From Pseudomonadota bacterium (GTDB lineage Bacteria > Pseudomonadota > Gammaproteobacteria > Burkholderiales > Burkholderiaceae_B), in NCBI GenBank assembly GCA_023387815.1, contig JAEWHK010000019.1:1-42495 (forward strand): a stretch of DNA of 42,495 nt, given 5' to 3'. The notes under the pieces are model-generated. The model was not told the origin of the DNA. It did no database searches and saw nothing but the letters and a program-made list of their open reading frames with translations. Both the position numbers and the translations under genes were made by a program. Positions 32,703 through 41,012 of this stretch are shown here, piece by piece; the first letter of the stretch is position 1, and each line of letters starts with the position of its first letter.

Positions 32703-32836
32703 ATGCCTCCTCCGGCAGGTTCTTGCTATGAGGAAACAATATCACGCACGAAATATAGCGAAGGATTCGTGCCTGAAGCTGCGAAATAACGCAATAAATT
32801 TACAACAAAACCAATTTTTCTGACATATCTGAGATT

Positions 32837-32849
32837 ATTGCGCGGCAAT
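32837..32849. promoter_or_regulatory. Candidate Lrp/AsnC-type site upstream of phhA
   Basis: ATTGC-GCG-GCAAT is a short perfect inverted repeat in the phhB-phhA gap, about 140 bp upstream of phhA. Lrp-family sites often have this ATTGC...GCAAT form. Short palindromes arise by chance, so support is weak. Confidence 0.3.
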
Positions 32850-32988
32850 TAACCACCTGCTGCGCAAAAAATGCTATGACACAATCCTGCACGCCCACCA
32901 ACACGAGCATCAAAAAGCCCGCCAGAACGAACATCAACACGCCCCACAATCGTCAATAGGCCTGCCGATAGGGGCATGTCCAAAACAA

Positions 32989-33270
32989 TCAAAGCGCGTC
33001 TATGGCCTGCGCCAGCTTTACATCCTTTTCCGTGAGACCGCCCGCATCATGCGTGGTAAGGCGAATATCCACCTTGTTATACACGTTACTCCATTCGGGA
33101 TGATGATCGGCTTTTTCTGCGAGCAAGGCAACGCGCGTCATAAATCCAAACGCCTGAACGAAATCATCGAAAGCGAACTGTCGTCGTATTGCTTTGCCGT
33201 CTTCGTCAAGCGCCCAGCCATCCAGCGTAGCAAGTGCAATACCAACATCGGCTTCATTCAATGGTTTCAT
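32989..33270 (-). CDS. phhB: Pterin-4a-carbinolamine dehydratase
   Basis: PhhB regenerates the tetrahydropterin cofactor of phenylalanine hydroxylase by dehydrating its 4a-carbinolamine. The 93-residue protein has the family signature EKADHHPEWSNVYNKV (52-67; His56, His57) and the third active His at 74 (LTTHDAGGLT). AAGGAG precedes the ATG. It is followed at a distance by phhA on the same strand, consistent with a shared pathway. A convergent-free gap holds possible control elements. Confidence 0.96.
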   Translation of the reverse strand: MKPLNEADVGIALATLDGWALDEDGKAIRRQFAFDDFVQAFGFMTRVALLAEKADHHPEWSNVYNKVDIRLTTHDAGGLTEKDVKLAQAIDAL

Positions 33271-33434
33271 TTTTCACTCCTTGACCTGACAGTCACGTGA
33301 CATTGACGGGAATGTCCCCGCTTTTGATAGTAATGCAAACGGCCGGGGGTAACAAGGGTAAGCAAAACCGGTATTATCAACGAGTCAAAACCCGGTATCA
33401 TCAGATTGTGATGCATAGCAATGGAGAAGGGAAA

Positions 33435-34049
33435 ATGGATGAGCAGGTCATGGGCGCCATGCAGAAATGGCCCAACGTGCCGGCAGTGTATGGCTGGCTT
33501 TCGTTGAATGAACAGGGAGAGTGGCTGTTGCACACTGACGGGCGTGCACGGGATGGTCAGGATGGCGAGAAAATTGCCAATGAACAGATCCGCAGTTTCA
33601 TGAATCGCAATTACGCCGCAACGGAAAAAGGGGAATGGTTTTTTCAGAACGGACCACAGCGCGTATTTGCCGATCTGGCCCGTGCGCCCTTCATCGTCCG
33701 GCTTGCCGACGACAGTGCCACGCTGGTGACGCACAATGGCCTGACCGTCACACAGGTGACGGCCTGGATACTCAGCGATGCGGGCCAGCTATATATGCAG
33801 ACAGAACATGGTGCAGGCATGCTGGCCGGCCGGGATATGGGACTGCTCACACCGCGCCTGCTGGTCAGCGCCGAATCAACACTGGATGAATTGCCACTGG
33901 ATCAGCCGCATCTGGAAAGTCTGGAGGCCGGAAACGTGCTGCAGGTTTCTCTGGACGGTAAAGCCGAATTCACTGCACCCATGCGGTGGCAGACTGACCG
34001 ACAGATTCCGGATGCACTGGGGTTTGTACGACAGCCAGTGGCCAGCTGA
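33435..34049 (+). CDS. Conserved uncharacterised protein (possibly DUF2946-annotated family)
   Basis: This 204-residue soluble protein has no signal peptide. It begins MDEQVMGAMQKWPNVPAVYGWLSL, followed by FMNRNYAATEKGEWFFQNGPQRVF, a combination I recall from conserved burkholderial proteins named after a DUF. That identification is from memory and needs checking. An AAGG is 5-6 bases before the ATG at 33435. Longer in-frame starts (33297 onward) add a stretch that does not look like the family. The gene is upstream of the Nudix gene with a 69-base gap, and may share transcription. No function is proposed. Confidence 0.7.
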   Translation: MDEQVMGAMQKWPNVPAVYGWLSLNEQGEWLLHTDGRARDGQDGEKIANEQIRSFMNRNYAATEKGEWFFQNGPQRVFADLARAPFIVRLADDSATLVTHNGLTVTQVTAWILSDAGQLYMQTEHGAGMLAGRDMGLLTPRLLVSAESTLDELPLDQPHLESLEAGNVLQVSLDGKAEFTAPMRWQTDRQIPDALGFVRQPVAS

Positions 34050-34118
34050 GGCTTTTTGCCAATGATCCGGTATTATTGTTTACACTATGCCTGATTCCAT
34101 CGCATCAGAAATTTCATC

Positions 34119-34688
34119 ATGACGTCACGCGCCCTGCATTACTTTCCCGCTCCTACCACACAGGCTTTCTGCAGCCAGTGTGGCAACGCGCTGACGCGCC
34201 TCGTCCCGCCCGATGATAATCGTGAGCGGGATGTGTGCAATCACTGCGGAGCGGTTCACTATCGCAATCCCCTTATTGTGGTCGGCACGGTTCCGGTCTG
34301 GAAAGACCAGATTCTATTGTGCCGCCGCGCCATTGAACCTCGCTACGGCAAATGGACGCTGCCTGCCGGGTTCATGGAGCTGGACGAAACAACCAGTCAG
34401 GGCGCCATGCGCGAAACGCAGGAAGAAGCCGGGGCCGACATTACCCTGGGTGAACTGTTCACGGTGCTGGATGTTCCGCGCGTCAATCAGGTGCATATGT
34501 ATTTCCTGGCGCAGGCCAACAGCCAGGTTCTGGATCCGGGGCCGGAGTCCCTCGAGGCTCGGTATTTCAATCTGAATGAGATTCCCTGGGACGAACTGTC
34601 GTTTCGCACGGTCACGCATACCTTGCAGGCGTTTCTGCAGGATCATGAAAGCGGTTCATTTACCACGCATTATCACAGCATCGAATAA
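34119..34688 (+). CDS. Nudix hydrolase with N-terminal zinc ribbon
   Basis: This 189-residue protein combines a Cys4 zinc ribbon (Cys18, Cys21, Cys40, Cys43) with a perfect Nudix box at 84-106 (G-x5-E-x7-R-E-x2-E-E-x-G). Nudix enzymes hydrolyse nucleoside diphosphates linked to another moiety (ADP-ribose, NADH, mutagenic nucleotides). The ribbon is also found in the NudC group, but this protein is shorter than NudC. It precedes aat by 27 bases and may be part of the aat-bpt-pyrD transcript. Confidence 0.9.
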   Translation: MTSRALHYFPAPTTQAFCSQCGNALTRLVPPDDNRERDVCNHCGAVHYRNPLIVVGTVPVWKDQILLCRRAIEPRYGKWTLPAGFMELDETTSQGAMRETQEEAGADITLGELFTVLDVPRVNQVHMYFLAQANSQVLDPGPESLEARYFNLNEIPWDELSFRTVTHTLQAFLQDHESGSFTTHYHSIE

Positions 34689-34715
34689 AATGCGCTGCCC
34701 CGAGGTATCAAGATC

Positions 34716-35462
34716 ATGATCACCCTGCCCTGCCTCGACAATGACATGCCCTTTCCACCGGCATGTCAGGCGCTCAAAGAACCCGACGGACTGCTTGCTT
34801 TTGGCGGGGATCTGTCAGCCACCCGACTATTACAGGCTTACAGGCTGGGCATTTTTCCCTGGTATTCTGCAGAACAGCCGCTGCTGTGGTGGTCTCCCTC
34901 GGCCCGTATGGTCCTCAAGTGCGCAGATCTGAAAGTGTCACAAAGCCTGCGCAAACTGCAAAAACGCATCGCCCGGCAGGAACAGGAGGCAGATGCCTCC
35001 ATTCGAATCACAACCGATCTTTGTTTCGAGGCGATCATGCGTGCCTGCGCCGCACCCCGGGATCAGCAGACGGGCACCTGGATCACAGATGAAATGATCG
35101 GAGCCTACACGTCACTGCACAACGAGGGCCATGCGCATTCCATCGAAGTCTGGCATGACGGACAGCTTTGCGGCGGTCTGTATGGCGTGTGTATCGGACA
35201 TATGTTTTACGGCGAGTCCATGTTCTCGTGGCGCAGCGATATGTCAAAAGTTGCACTGCTGTGGCTGGTTGGCTTTTTGCGCGCCAGTCAGGTGCCATGG
35301 ATAGACTGTCAGCAAAATACGCCGCATCTTGCCAGCATGGGCGCTCAGCCGGTTGCACGCGCTGACTTTTTGCGTCATGTGGCAGATGCTGTCAACATGC
35401 CCGCTTTTGCCTGGCCGGCAGGACAAATGCTGGCCAATGGTACTATCGTTCACCCGATGTGA
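34716..35462 (+). CDS. aat: Leucyl/phenylalanyl-tRNA-protein transferase
   Basis: Aat adds Leu or Phe from tRNA to proteins with N-terminal Lys or Arg, marking them for the ClpS-ClpAP pathway. The 248-residue protein shows the family blocks EPDGLLAFGGDLSATRLLQAYR, GIFPWYS, WWSPSARMVL, TGTWITDEM and GGLYGVCIGHMFYGESMFS. The ATG at 34716 gives the standard length. bpt, the other N-degron transferase, begins 69 bases downstream, which indicates a shared degradation-tagging role. Confidence 0.96.
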   Translation: MITLPCLDNDMPFPPACQALKEPDGLLAFGGDLSATRLLQAYRLGIFPWYSAEQPLLWWSPSARMVLKCADLKVSQSLRKLQKRIARQEQEADASIRITTDLCFEAIMRACAAPRDQQTGTWITDEMIGAYTSLHNEGHAHSIEVWHDGQLCGGLYGVCIGHMFYGESMFSWRSDMSKVALLWLVGFLRASQVPWIDCQQNTPHLASMGAQPVARADFLRHVADAVNMPAFAWPAGQMLANGTIVHPM

Positions 35463-35531
35463 TCGTCCGCGTTTTTCAGGTATAGTAAATGCAATATTAA
35501 CCGCGGAACCGTCAGCTGCCGGTGGCCTGCC

Positions 35532-36278
35532 ATGAGCGATATCCACGATCCGTCCTTTAACGTCCTGCAGTTTTACCTGACCGCCCCCTATCCCTGCAGT
35601 TACCTGGATGGAAAAATGGCACGGTCCCAGGTTGTTGTGCCCGGTCACCTGATTCGCACTCCCGTTTACGCCCAGCTGCTGCGCAATGGTTTCCGTCGCA
35701 GCGGCCTGTTCACCTATCGACCCCGCTGCGATCAGTGTCGCGCCTGTGTTTCGATCAGGATCAATTGTGAGCAGTTCACGCCCAGCAGAACACAAAAGCG
35801 CATTCTCAAACGTCATCAGAACCTGACCGCGCGCATTCGCCCGCTGGAATGGGATGATTCTCATTTCGCACTCTATAGGAAATACCAGTCCGCCAGACAT
35901 GCTGGCGGCGGCATGGATGACGACAGCTCGGAACAGTATGAAGAATTCCTGCTGACCAGCCGTATCGATTCACAGCTGGTGGATTTTCATGACGAAGAAG
36001 GTGTCCTGCGCATTGTCTCCATTATCGACGTCTCCGATGATGGCCTGTCTTCGGTCTATACCTTCTATGATCCCGATTACGAAGGCAGTCTGGGAACCTA
36101 TTCGATTCTCTGGCAGGTGCAGCACTGCCGGGATCGCGGACTGCCCTGGCTTTATCTTGGTTACTGGATCGCCCAAAGTCGTAAAATGGCGTACAAAATC
36201 AATTTCAAGCCTGCCGAACTCTATATCAACCATCGCTGGGTCGACAGTGCAAGCCTGTCCGATCTGCATTCACTCTGA
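35532..36278 (+). CDS. bpt: Aspartate/glutamate leucyltransferase
   Basis: Bpt transfers leucine from tRNA to proteins starting with Asp or Glu, completing the bacterial N-degron system with Aat. The 248-residue protein has the arginyltransferase (ATE) family structure. It includes an N-terminal cysteine-rich segment (YRPRCDQCRACVSIRI) and the C-terminal GTYSILWQVQHCRDRGLPWLYLGYWI region. It starts with the pattern common in betaproteobacteria (FNVLQFYLTAPYPCSYLDG). The stop is 6 bases before pyrD, so the genes are co-transcribed. Confidence 0.94.
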   Translation: MSDIHDPSFNVLQFYLTAPYPCSYLDGKMARSQVVVPGHLIRTPVYAQLLRNGFRRSGLFTYRPRCDQCRACVSIRINCEQFTPSRTQKRILKRHQNLTARIRPLEWDDSHFALYRKYQSARHAGGGMDDDSSEQYEEFLLTSRIDSQLVDFHDEEGVLRIVSIIDVSDDGLSSVYTFYDPDYEGSLGTYSILWQVQHCRDRGLPWLYLGYWIAQSRKMAYKINFKPAELYINHRWVDSASLSDLHSL

Positions 36279-36284
36279 TCTATC

Positions 36285-37349
36285 ATGTCACTCGCCTATC
36301 GCCTCTATCCGCTAATCCGCCCGGTGCTGTTTTCCATGGACCCGGAACACGCGCACGAACGCACGCTCGAGGGTCTGAATCGATTGCATCACTGGGGGAT
36401 GCTTAAAAAAATCCTGGATGCCAAACCCAACGCGCCCGTGCAGCTTCTGGGTCTGACACTGCCGAATCCGGTAGGTCTGGCCGCCGGGCTGGACAAGAAC
36501 GGTGCCTATATTGATGCGCTGGGACATATGGGATTCGGGTTTATCGAAGTGGGTACGGTGACACCGAAAGCCCAGCCGGGTAACCCGAAACCGCGCATGT
36601 ACCGCCTGCCCGAAGCCTGCGCCATCATCAATCGCCTGGGTTTCAACAATCTGGGGCTGGACGCCTTCCTGGCCAACGTTGCCAAAAGTGAATGGAAGAA
36701 ACAGGGCGGCATTCTTGGACTGAATATCGGCAAGAACGCCGCAACGCCTATTGAGCAGGCTGCCGATGACTATTTGCTGGGATTGACGGCCGTGTATCCG
36801 CAGGCCGATTATGTCACCGTGAATATTTCTTCACCCAATACACAGAACCTGCGTGCCCTGCAACAGGCTGACGAATTGACCGGGCTGCTGACCGCGCTCA
36901 GGGAAAAACGCAAGGAACTATCCGACCTCCATGGACGGGCTGTGCCGGTACTGGTAAAAATTGCTCCTGACCTGGATGCTAACCAGATTGCGACCATTGC
37001 AGAGCTGTTGCCGCAATATGAGATAGACGGTGTGATAGCAACCAACACAACACTTTCACGCAAAGGCGTCAATGGTCTGGCGCATGCGAAAGAGAAAGGC
37101 GGACTGTCGGGCATGCCCTTGCACGAAGCTTCCTTGAAAGTCATTTCAGGGCTGCGCAAGGCCCTGGGAGAGAGCTACCCCATTATTGGCGTAGGTGGCA
37201 TCATGGAAGGCGCACAGGCCGCCGAAAAAGTACAGGCGGGTGCCAATGCCGTGCAGGTCTATAGCGGATTGATTTATCGCGGGCCGGTACTGGTCGATGA
37301 ATGTGTTCGCGCCATCGCGCAGTCTGGTGCGCTGCCTCAGCCCCGATAA
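36285..37349 (+). CDS. pyrD: Dihydroorotate dehydrogenase (quinone), class 2
   Basis: PyrD oxidises dihydroorotate to orotate in pyrimidine synthesis, passing electrons to ubiquinone. The 354-residue class 2 protein starts with an N-terminal membrane-associated helix. It has LPNPVGLAAGLDKNGAYID, GFGFIEVGTVT, the catalytic-serine loop NISSPNTQN, VKIAPDL, and GVGGIMEGAQAAEKVQAGA. It follows bpt after 6 bases and ends at a strong hairpin terminator (37382). Confidence 0.97.
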   Translation: MSLAYRLYPLIRPVLFSMDPEHAHERTLEGLNRLHHWGMLKKILDAKPNAPVQLLGLTLPNPVGLAAGLDKNGAYIDALGHMGFGFIEVGTVTPKAQPGNPKPRMYRLPEACAIINRLGFNNLGLDAFLANVAKSEWKKQGGILGLNIGKNAATPIEQAADDYLLGLTAVYPQADYVTVNISSPNTQNLRALQQADELTGLLTALREKRKELSDLHGRAVPVLVKIAPDLDANQIATIAELLPQYEIDGVIATNTTLSRKGVNGLAHAKEKGGLSGMPLHEASLKVISGLRKALGESYPIIGVGGIMEGAQAAEKVQAGANAVQVYSGLIYRGPVLVDECVRAIAQSGALPQPR

Positions 37350-37381
37350 GCCCGTTCGGGTCTGACTGACCAAAAAGCGAG

Positions 37382-37413
37382 AAAGCCCTTCACACAGATG
37401 AAGGGCTTTATTT
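37382..37413 (+). terminator. Terminator after pyrD
   Basis: AAAGCCCTTCA (37382-37392) pairs perfectly with TGAAGGGCTTT (37399-37409) around CACAGA. It is followed by ATTT. It ends the Nudix-aat-bpt-pyrD direction and could also serve the leftward phasin gene. Confidence 0.85.
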
Positions 37414-37487
37414 ACTACGGGCACATCGGAGATTTAACAGGGACCGGGTAAAGCCCCTTTGCTACTACGGAAAACCGTGAGACTTAA

Positions 37488-38066
37488 TCAGGCCTGGCGA
37501 CGAGCAGAGCGCGTTGCTGTAGCAGCGGCTTTGCTGGCTGACTCTGTTGCCTTGATGGTGGCATTGGTTGCAGCAGACAGGTTTGATTCGGCAACTTCAG
37601 CAGCCTGTTTGGCGGCCTTGTTGAGTGAATCATAGGCGGTAGAGACGGTTGCCAGTGAAGATTTCATCAGGGCAACGGCGCTTTCAGAACCTGTAGGTGC
37701 ATTTTTTGCCAGTTGATCAATGGCTTCAGAAACCTGTTGCTGACCTTCAGCAACCTGAGCTTCGGTCAGTTTGATCAGTTCATTGCTAACGCCGGAAACG
37801 ATCTCGTAAACATGTTTGGTGTAGGCAATGGCTTTTTCTGAATTGGGCTGTGCCAGAGAAGACACAAATGCAGCGGCTTCCTGAGGATCTTTCAATTCGG
37901 TGGCCTGAGCTGACTGTTCAGCCACTTCACCCAGCGTTGCTTTAATTACTTTGAGGTTCAGGTCAACCAGCTTTTCGAAACCGTTGAACAGGGAACCTTG
38001 TACCGCCACGGCTGCGTTCAGTGCAGATTTTTGACGGTCGATAATTTGTTGTGGAATAGCGCTCAT
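37488..38066 (-). CDS. phaP: Phasin (PHA granule-associated protein)
   Basis: This 192-residue phasin-family protein coats polyhydroxyalkanoate granules. It has long amphipathic helices throughout (starting SAIPQQIIDRQKSALNAAVAVQG) and an Ala/Thr/Lys-rich tail (ESASKAAATATRSARRQ). The ATG at 38066 is chosen because AGGAGA lies 8 bases upstream; in-frame codons from 38132 lack one. A strong promoter with candidate PhaR sites lies at 38224-38274. The presence of a phasin implies PHA storage in the host; the synthase genes are elsewhere. Confidence 0.92.
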   Translation of the reverse strand: MSAIPQQIIDRQKSALNAAVAVQGSLFNGFEKLVDLNLKVIKATLGEVAEQSAQATELKDPQEAAAFVSSLAQPNSEKAIAYTKHVYEIVSGVSNELIKLTEAQVAEGQQQVSEAIDQLAKNAPTGSESAVALMKSSLATVSTAYDSLNKAAKQAAEVAESNLSAATNATIKATESASKAAATATRSARRQA

Positions 38067-38223
38067 AATACTTTCTCCTGGTAGATAGTTTGATGTCAGT
38101 TTGGCAGACAGCCCGAAGGTACCGGGCAACATCTGCAGAAAACGGCTTGCTGCATAGGCGCAATGGTTTATTCACGTCCTGGGCTACAGCTACCTACCCA
38201 TATTGTTGCATTGCACAATTAAA

Positions 38224-38251
38224 ATTATAGCTGAAATTTTCCTGACGTCAA
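38224..38251 (-). promoter_or_regulatory. Promoter of the phasin gene
   Basis: On the minus strand, TTGACG (38251-38246), 16 bp and TATAAT (38229-38224) predict a start near 38217 and a leader of about 150 bases. This is a strong promoter, as expected for an abundant phasin. Confidence 0.8.
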
Positions 38252-38257
38252 GGAATT

Positions 38258-38274
38258 TTTGTGCGGCGCACAAA
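38258..38274. promoter_or_regulatory. Palindrome upstream of the phasin -35, candidate PhaR site
   Basis: TTTGTGC-GGC-GCACAAA is a perfect inverted repeat with 7-bp arms, 7 bp upstream of the -35 box. A second related sequence, TTGTTGCATTGCACAA, lies at about 38202-38217 over the start site. PhaR, the phasin repressor, binds TGC-rich sites at and around such promoters, but the exact consensus here is my inference. Confidence 0.5.
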
Positions 38275-38376
38275 TAAGAATACTGCTAGAGAAAAATAGC
38301 CTTGTACGACAGGGTCAGGCGGGACTTTGAATGAATCATAGGTCCCGTGCATGACCCTGCTGTGACACGCACGAAC

Positions 38377-39183
38377 TTATTCGTACCCCAGCGCAGAAGA
38401 AATCTTGGCAGCAGTACTGACGAGCATTTCCACCCACTCTTCCTGCAGACGTTCAGCCGGTGCAGAAATGGACAGGCCCGCGACGAGTTTGCCCGAATCA
38501 TCATATATGCCGGCAGAGATACAGCGCACGCCAAGCTCCAGTTCTTCGTTATCACGGGCGTAACCGTGACGCCGCACAAAACTGAGATCGCGTTCCAGGC
38601 GGTCCAGATCAGTCAGGCTGTTGCGGGTGTTTCCAGACAGACCCGTGCGCATAGCATAGGCACGCACATAGCGTGCGTCCGCAGAGGCCAGGAAAAGTTT
38701 GCCCACAGACGTCAGGTGCAGCGGGGCACGTCCGCCAATGGCTCGCACGACCTGCATACCCGAACGCTCGCTCCAGGCCCGATCGATATAAACGATATCG
38801 TCGCCCTGCTGAATAGAAAGATTGACGGTCTGTCCGGTAAGGTGATGCAGTGTTTGCAGATAATCGTGTGCTACGTCCCGTACGTTAAGACGATCCTTGA
38901 CCAGCGCGCCCAGCTCAAGCAGGCGAATGCCTAGCTGGTACATGCCGTTGTTGACACGCTCTACGTAGCGCCCTACTGCCAGATCGTTCAGAATGCGGTG
39001 TGCCGTAGACGCATGCAAACGCGTCAGAGCAGCGATCTCTTTGAGGGATACGGGATGTGGCTGGTCCGCGAGAACGTCCAGCACTTTCATGGTACGTTCC
39101 AGTACCTGAATGGTGATAACAGGAGTCGCGTCCAGGGTCTGGGTTTCCGGATTTTCCTGTGCGTTTAAGAGCCGATTAGCCAT
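38377..39183 (-). CDS. IclR-family transcriptional regulator
   Basis: This 268-residue IclR-family protein has an N-terminal winged helix at about 22-85 (ITIQVLERTMKVLDVLADQ, LKEIAALTRLHASTAHRILNDL). The effector domain follows from about 95 (GIRLLELGALVKDRL, SVGKLFLAS, GYARDNEELELGVRCISAGIYD). IclR members sense small metabolites, often aromatic or short-chain acids. A perfect palindrome 15 bp upstream suggests autoregulation. No structural gene is adjacent that would name the pathway. Confidence 0.92.
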   Translation of the reverse strand: MANRLLNAQENPETQTLDATPVITIQVLERTMKVLDVLADQPHPVSLKEIAALTRLHASTAHRILNDLAVGRYVERVNNGMYQLGIRLLELGALVKDRLNVRDVAHDYLQTLHHLTGQTVNLSIQQGDDIVYIDRAWSERSGMQVVRAIGGRAPLHLTSVGKLFLASADARYVRAYAMRTGLSGNTRNSLTDLDRLERDLSFVRRHGYARDNEELELGVRCISAGIYDDSGKLVAGLSISAPAERLQEEWVEMLVSTAAKISSALGYE

Positions 39184-39197
39184 AAGGGATCATCAGA

Positions 39198-39214
39198 ATA
39201 TTGCAGTGCAATAT
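39198..39214 (-). promoter_or_regulatory. IclR-family operator
   Basis: ATATTGCA-G-TGCAATAT is a perfect 17-bp palindrome ending 15 bp before the iclR start codon. It fits the symmetric AT/TGCA-type sites bound by IclR regulators. Confidence 0.75.
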
Positions 39215-39288
39215 ATTCTATCCCATATTGTGAAAAATGAAAACCCTGAAATGTCGCAATAGAGGTAAAGCTGCGACAATATCCCCGT

Positions 39289-40098
39289 TTATGCGGGTTT
39301 GTCCGGATGAAAACGGCCACCGACGCGCAGAATTTCTCCCTTCAGATAATCGAATGCGGCACTGGCAGCAGGTTCTTCTCCCTTGACGCCCAGATCGATA
39401 TACGCACCAGCTCCCTTGCCCATGGTAGGCAGGCTAAAGGTTGCAACACCGGACCAGTTCGATTCGATATGCTCAAGCGCCGGCGTAATCCTGCTTTCGG
39501 GAACACCATAAGCCAGAATATTGTGCGAAACCAGTTTGCGCAGATTCTGATAATCGGCATAGCGGTTATCCAGCGTCCATTCCACCATTGGCCAGGCCAT
39601 TTCCGGAAAGCCGGGCACGAACGTATGATCCTGGATGAAAAAACCGGGAATCCGGTTGTAGGGATTGGGTACGATCTCTGAACCCACGGGGAAAACTCCC
39701 ATGGCCAGTCGGCGCTGATTCTCCGGAGAACCGGGATCATGGGTACCACGCCCTTCGCGCGCGAGCTGCTCGAAACGCTCGGTAATGAGCACCTCTGCTT
39801 CGGGGTGCAGCGCCAGCGGAACGCCCAATGCCTGCGCTACAGCGCTGCGGGTTTTATCATCAGGCGTGGCACCAATACCACCGCTGGAGAATACGATATC
39901 GCCCGAGGCAAAACTGCGCTTGTAAGCGGCAATCAAGGTCTCAAGATCGTCAGGCAGAAACTCTGCCCGTGACAATTGCATGCCTCGCGCCGAAAGCAGC
40001 TCAATGATTTTGGACAAGTGCTTGTCCTGGCGTCGACCAGAAAGAATCTCATCGCCAACGATAATCAAACTGATTTTACGAGCTGCCTTGTCATTCAT
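39289..40098 (-). CDS. CinA-like molybdopterin-binding-domain protein
   Basis: This 269-residue protein has the MoaB/Mog-like fold that forms the N-terminal part of CinA. The start is ISLIIVGDEILSGRRQDKH, with FSSGGIGATPDDKTRSAVA and RMA-type NPYNRIPGFFIQ following. It lacks the C-terminal CinA amidase domain, so its role in NMN/pyridine-nucleotide repair or competence is not established; it may bind a molybdopterin-like ligand. Two leftward genes lie on either side (EI24 protein upstream, iclR downstream). Confidence 0.82.
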   Translation of the reverse strand: MNDKAARKISLIIVGDEILSGRRQDKHLSKIIELLSARGMQLSRAEFLPDDLETLIAAYKRSFASGDIVFSSGGIGATPDDKTRSAVAQALGVPLALHPEAEVLITERFEQLAREGRGTHDPGSPENQRRLAMGVFPVGSEIVPNPYNRIPGFFIQDHTFVPGFPEMAWPMVEWTLDNRYADYQNLRKLVSHNILAYGVPESRITPALEHIESNWSGVATFSLPTMGKGAGAYIDLGVKGEEPAASAAFDYLKGEILRVGGRFHPDKPA

Positions 40099-40160
40099 GA
40101 TACGCGTCCTGTTGATGACCGGTTTCCGAGGGCCGGATTCCGGATCACGCTATTCTAACG

Positions 40161-40988
40161 CTAAAGGTCGGAATTTGCAGGCAGGGGCACCGGACGTTGC
40201 CGACGCAGCGTATCCAGCGCATCCAGACCGTGATGGGCATACACGAGAGAGGTAAAAACCGGCAGCACAATCCAGGTCAGCGGAATCAGATTGATCAGTG
40301 CGCAGACAACACCAATCGCCCAGCCACCACCACGTGTCCGGCTGATGATCTGTGCACGCTCTTCACGCGTAGCATGCTCTACCAGCGCATCAAAACGCAG
40401 CATGTGAGTAAACGCATAAGCCCACCAGAAAACATGCAGCAGCACCGCTACCGGCGGGATCAGCCATAGGGGCAGCGTAACAAGCCAGCCGACCGCGAAT
40501 ACGGCGATCACCTTCACGGAATTCATCAGACTCGACACAAACACTTGTTTGCCGTGACGCTGCAGTTGCGGATAATCGGTTCTGGCCACGTGGCCGACCA
40601 CCATCGGCATCACCAGCACAGCGGCGATCAGCAGTCCGATGCTGCTACCCACCGTAACCATAATGACGAACACCAGAATGTGGACGACATAGGCAGTGAG
40701 GGAAAACAGACCTGCACTCAGCATCCAGCCATCCACCTGGCTCACCAGATCTGATTGTGTGGCGAACACATTCAGCCAGTCCGTGACGGGCCCCCACAGG
40801 AAGCGGGCAAAAAACAGCATGGCAATGAGTGCCGCCGCAAAGGGCAGCAACAGTGCCAGCAACATGCGCGGCTGCATCTGCGAGACAATGGCCCGGCCAA
40901 ACGCCCTGCCCACGCCGTCGTATGGTGAACGCGGCAACGGCGCGGGGCCGCTATCTGCCTGCGACCGGAATGGTGTACTATTTTGCAT
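40161..40988 (-). CDS. EI24-domain (CysZ-like) membrane protein
   Basis: This 275-residue inner-membrane protein has about five hydrophobic segments (LLALLLPFAAALIAMLFFARF, FSLTAYVVHILVFVIMV, GLLIAAVLVMPMVVGHVA, VIAVFAVGWLVTLPLWLIPP, ALINLIPLTWIVLPVFTSLVY). The last segments match the EI24/CysZ family. CysZ imports sulfate, but most relatives have no assigned function. The ATG at 40988 has AGGGGAGA 4-5 bases upstream and is preferred over one at 41039. It is divergent from the thioredoxin-like gene. Confidence 0.82.
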   Translation of the reverse strand: MQNSTPFRSQADSGPAPLPRSPYDGVGRAFGRAIVSQMQPRMLLALLLPFAAALIAMLFFARFLWGPVTDWLNVFATQSDLVSQVDGWMLSAGLFSLTAYVVHILVFVIMVTVGSSIGLLIAAVLVMPMVVGHVARTDYPQLQRHGKQVFVSSLMNSVKVIAVFAVGWLVTLPLWLIPPVAVLLHVFWWAYAFTHMLRFDALVEHATREERAQIISRTRGGGWAIGVVCALINLIPLTWIVLPVFTSLVYAHHGLDALDTLRRQRPVPLPANSDL

Positions 40989-41012
40989 AATTCTCCCCTT
41001 TGCTGACCCACT

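Noticed and set aside
33292..33301. GTCACGTGAC palindrome in the phhB/DUF-gene divergent region.
   Set aside because: Ten bases with no known local regulator; it could easily be chance.
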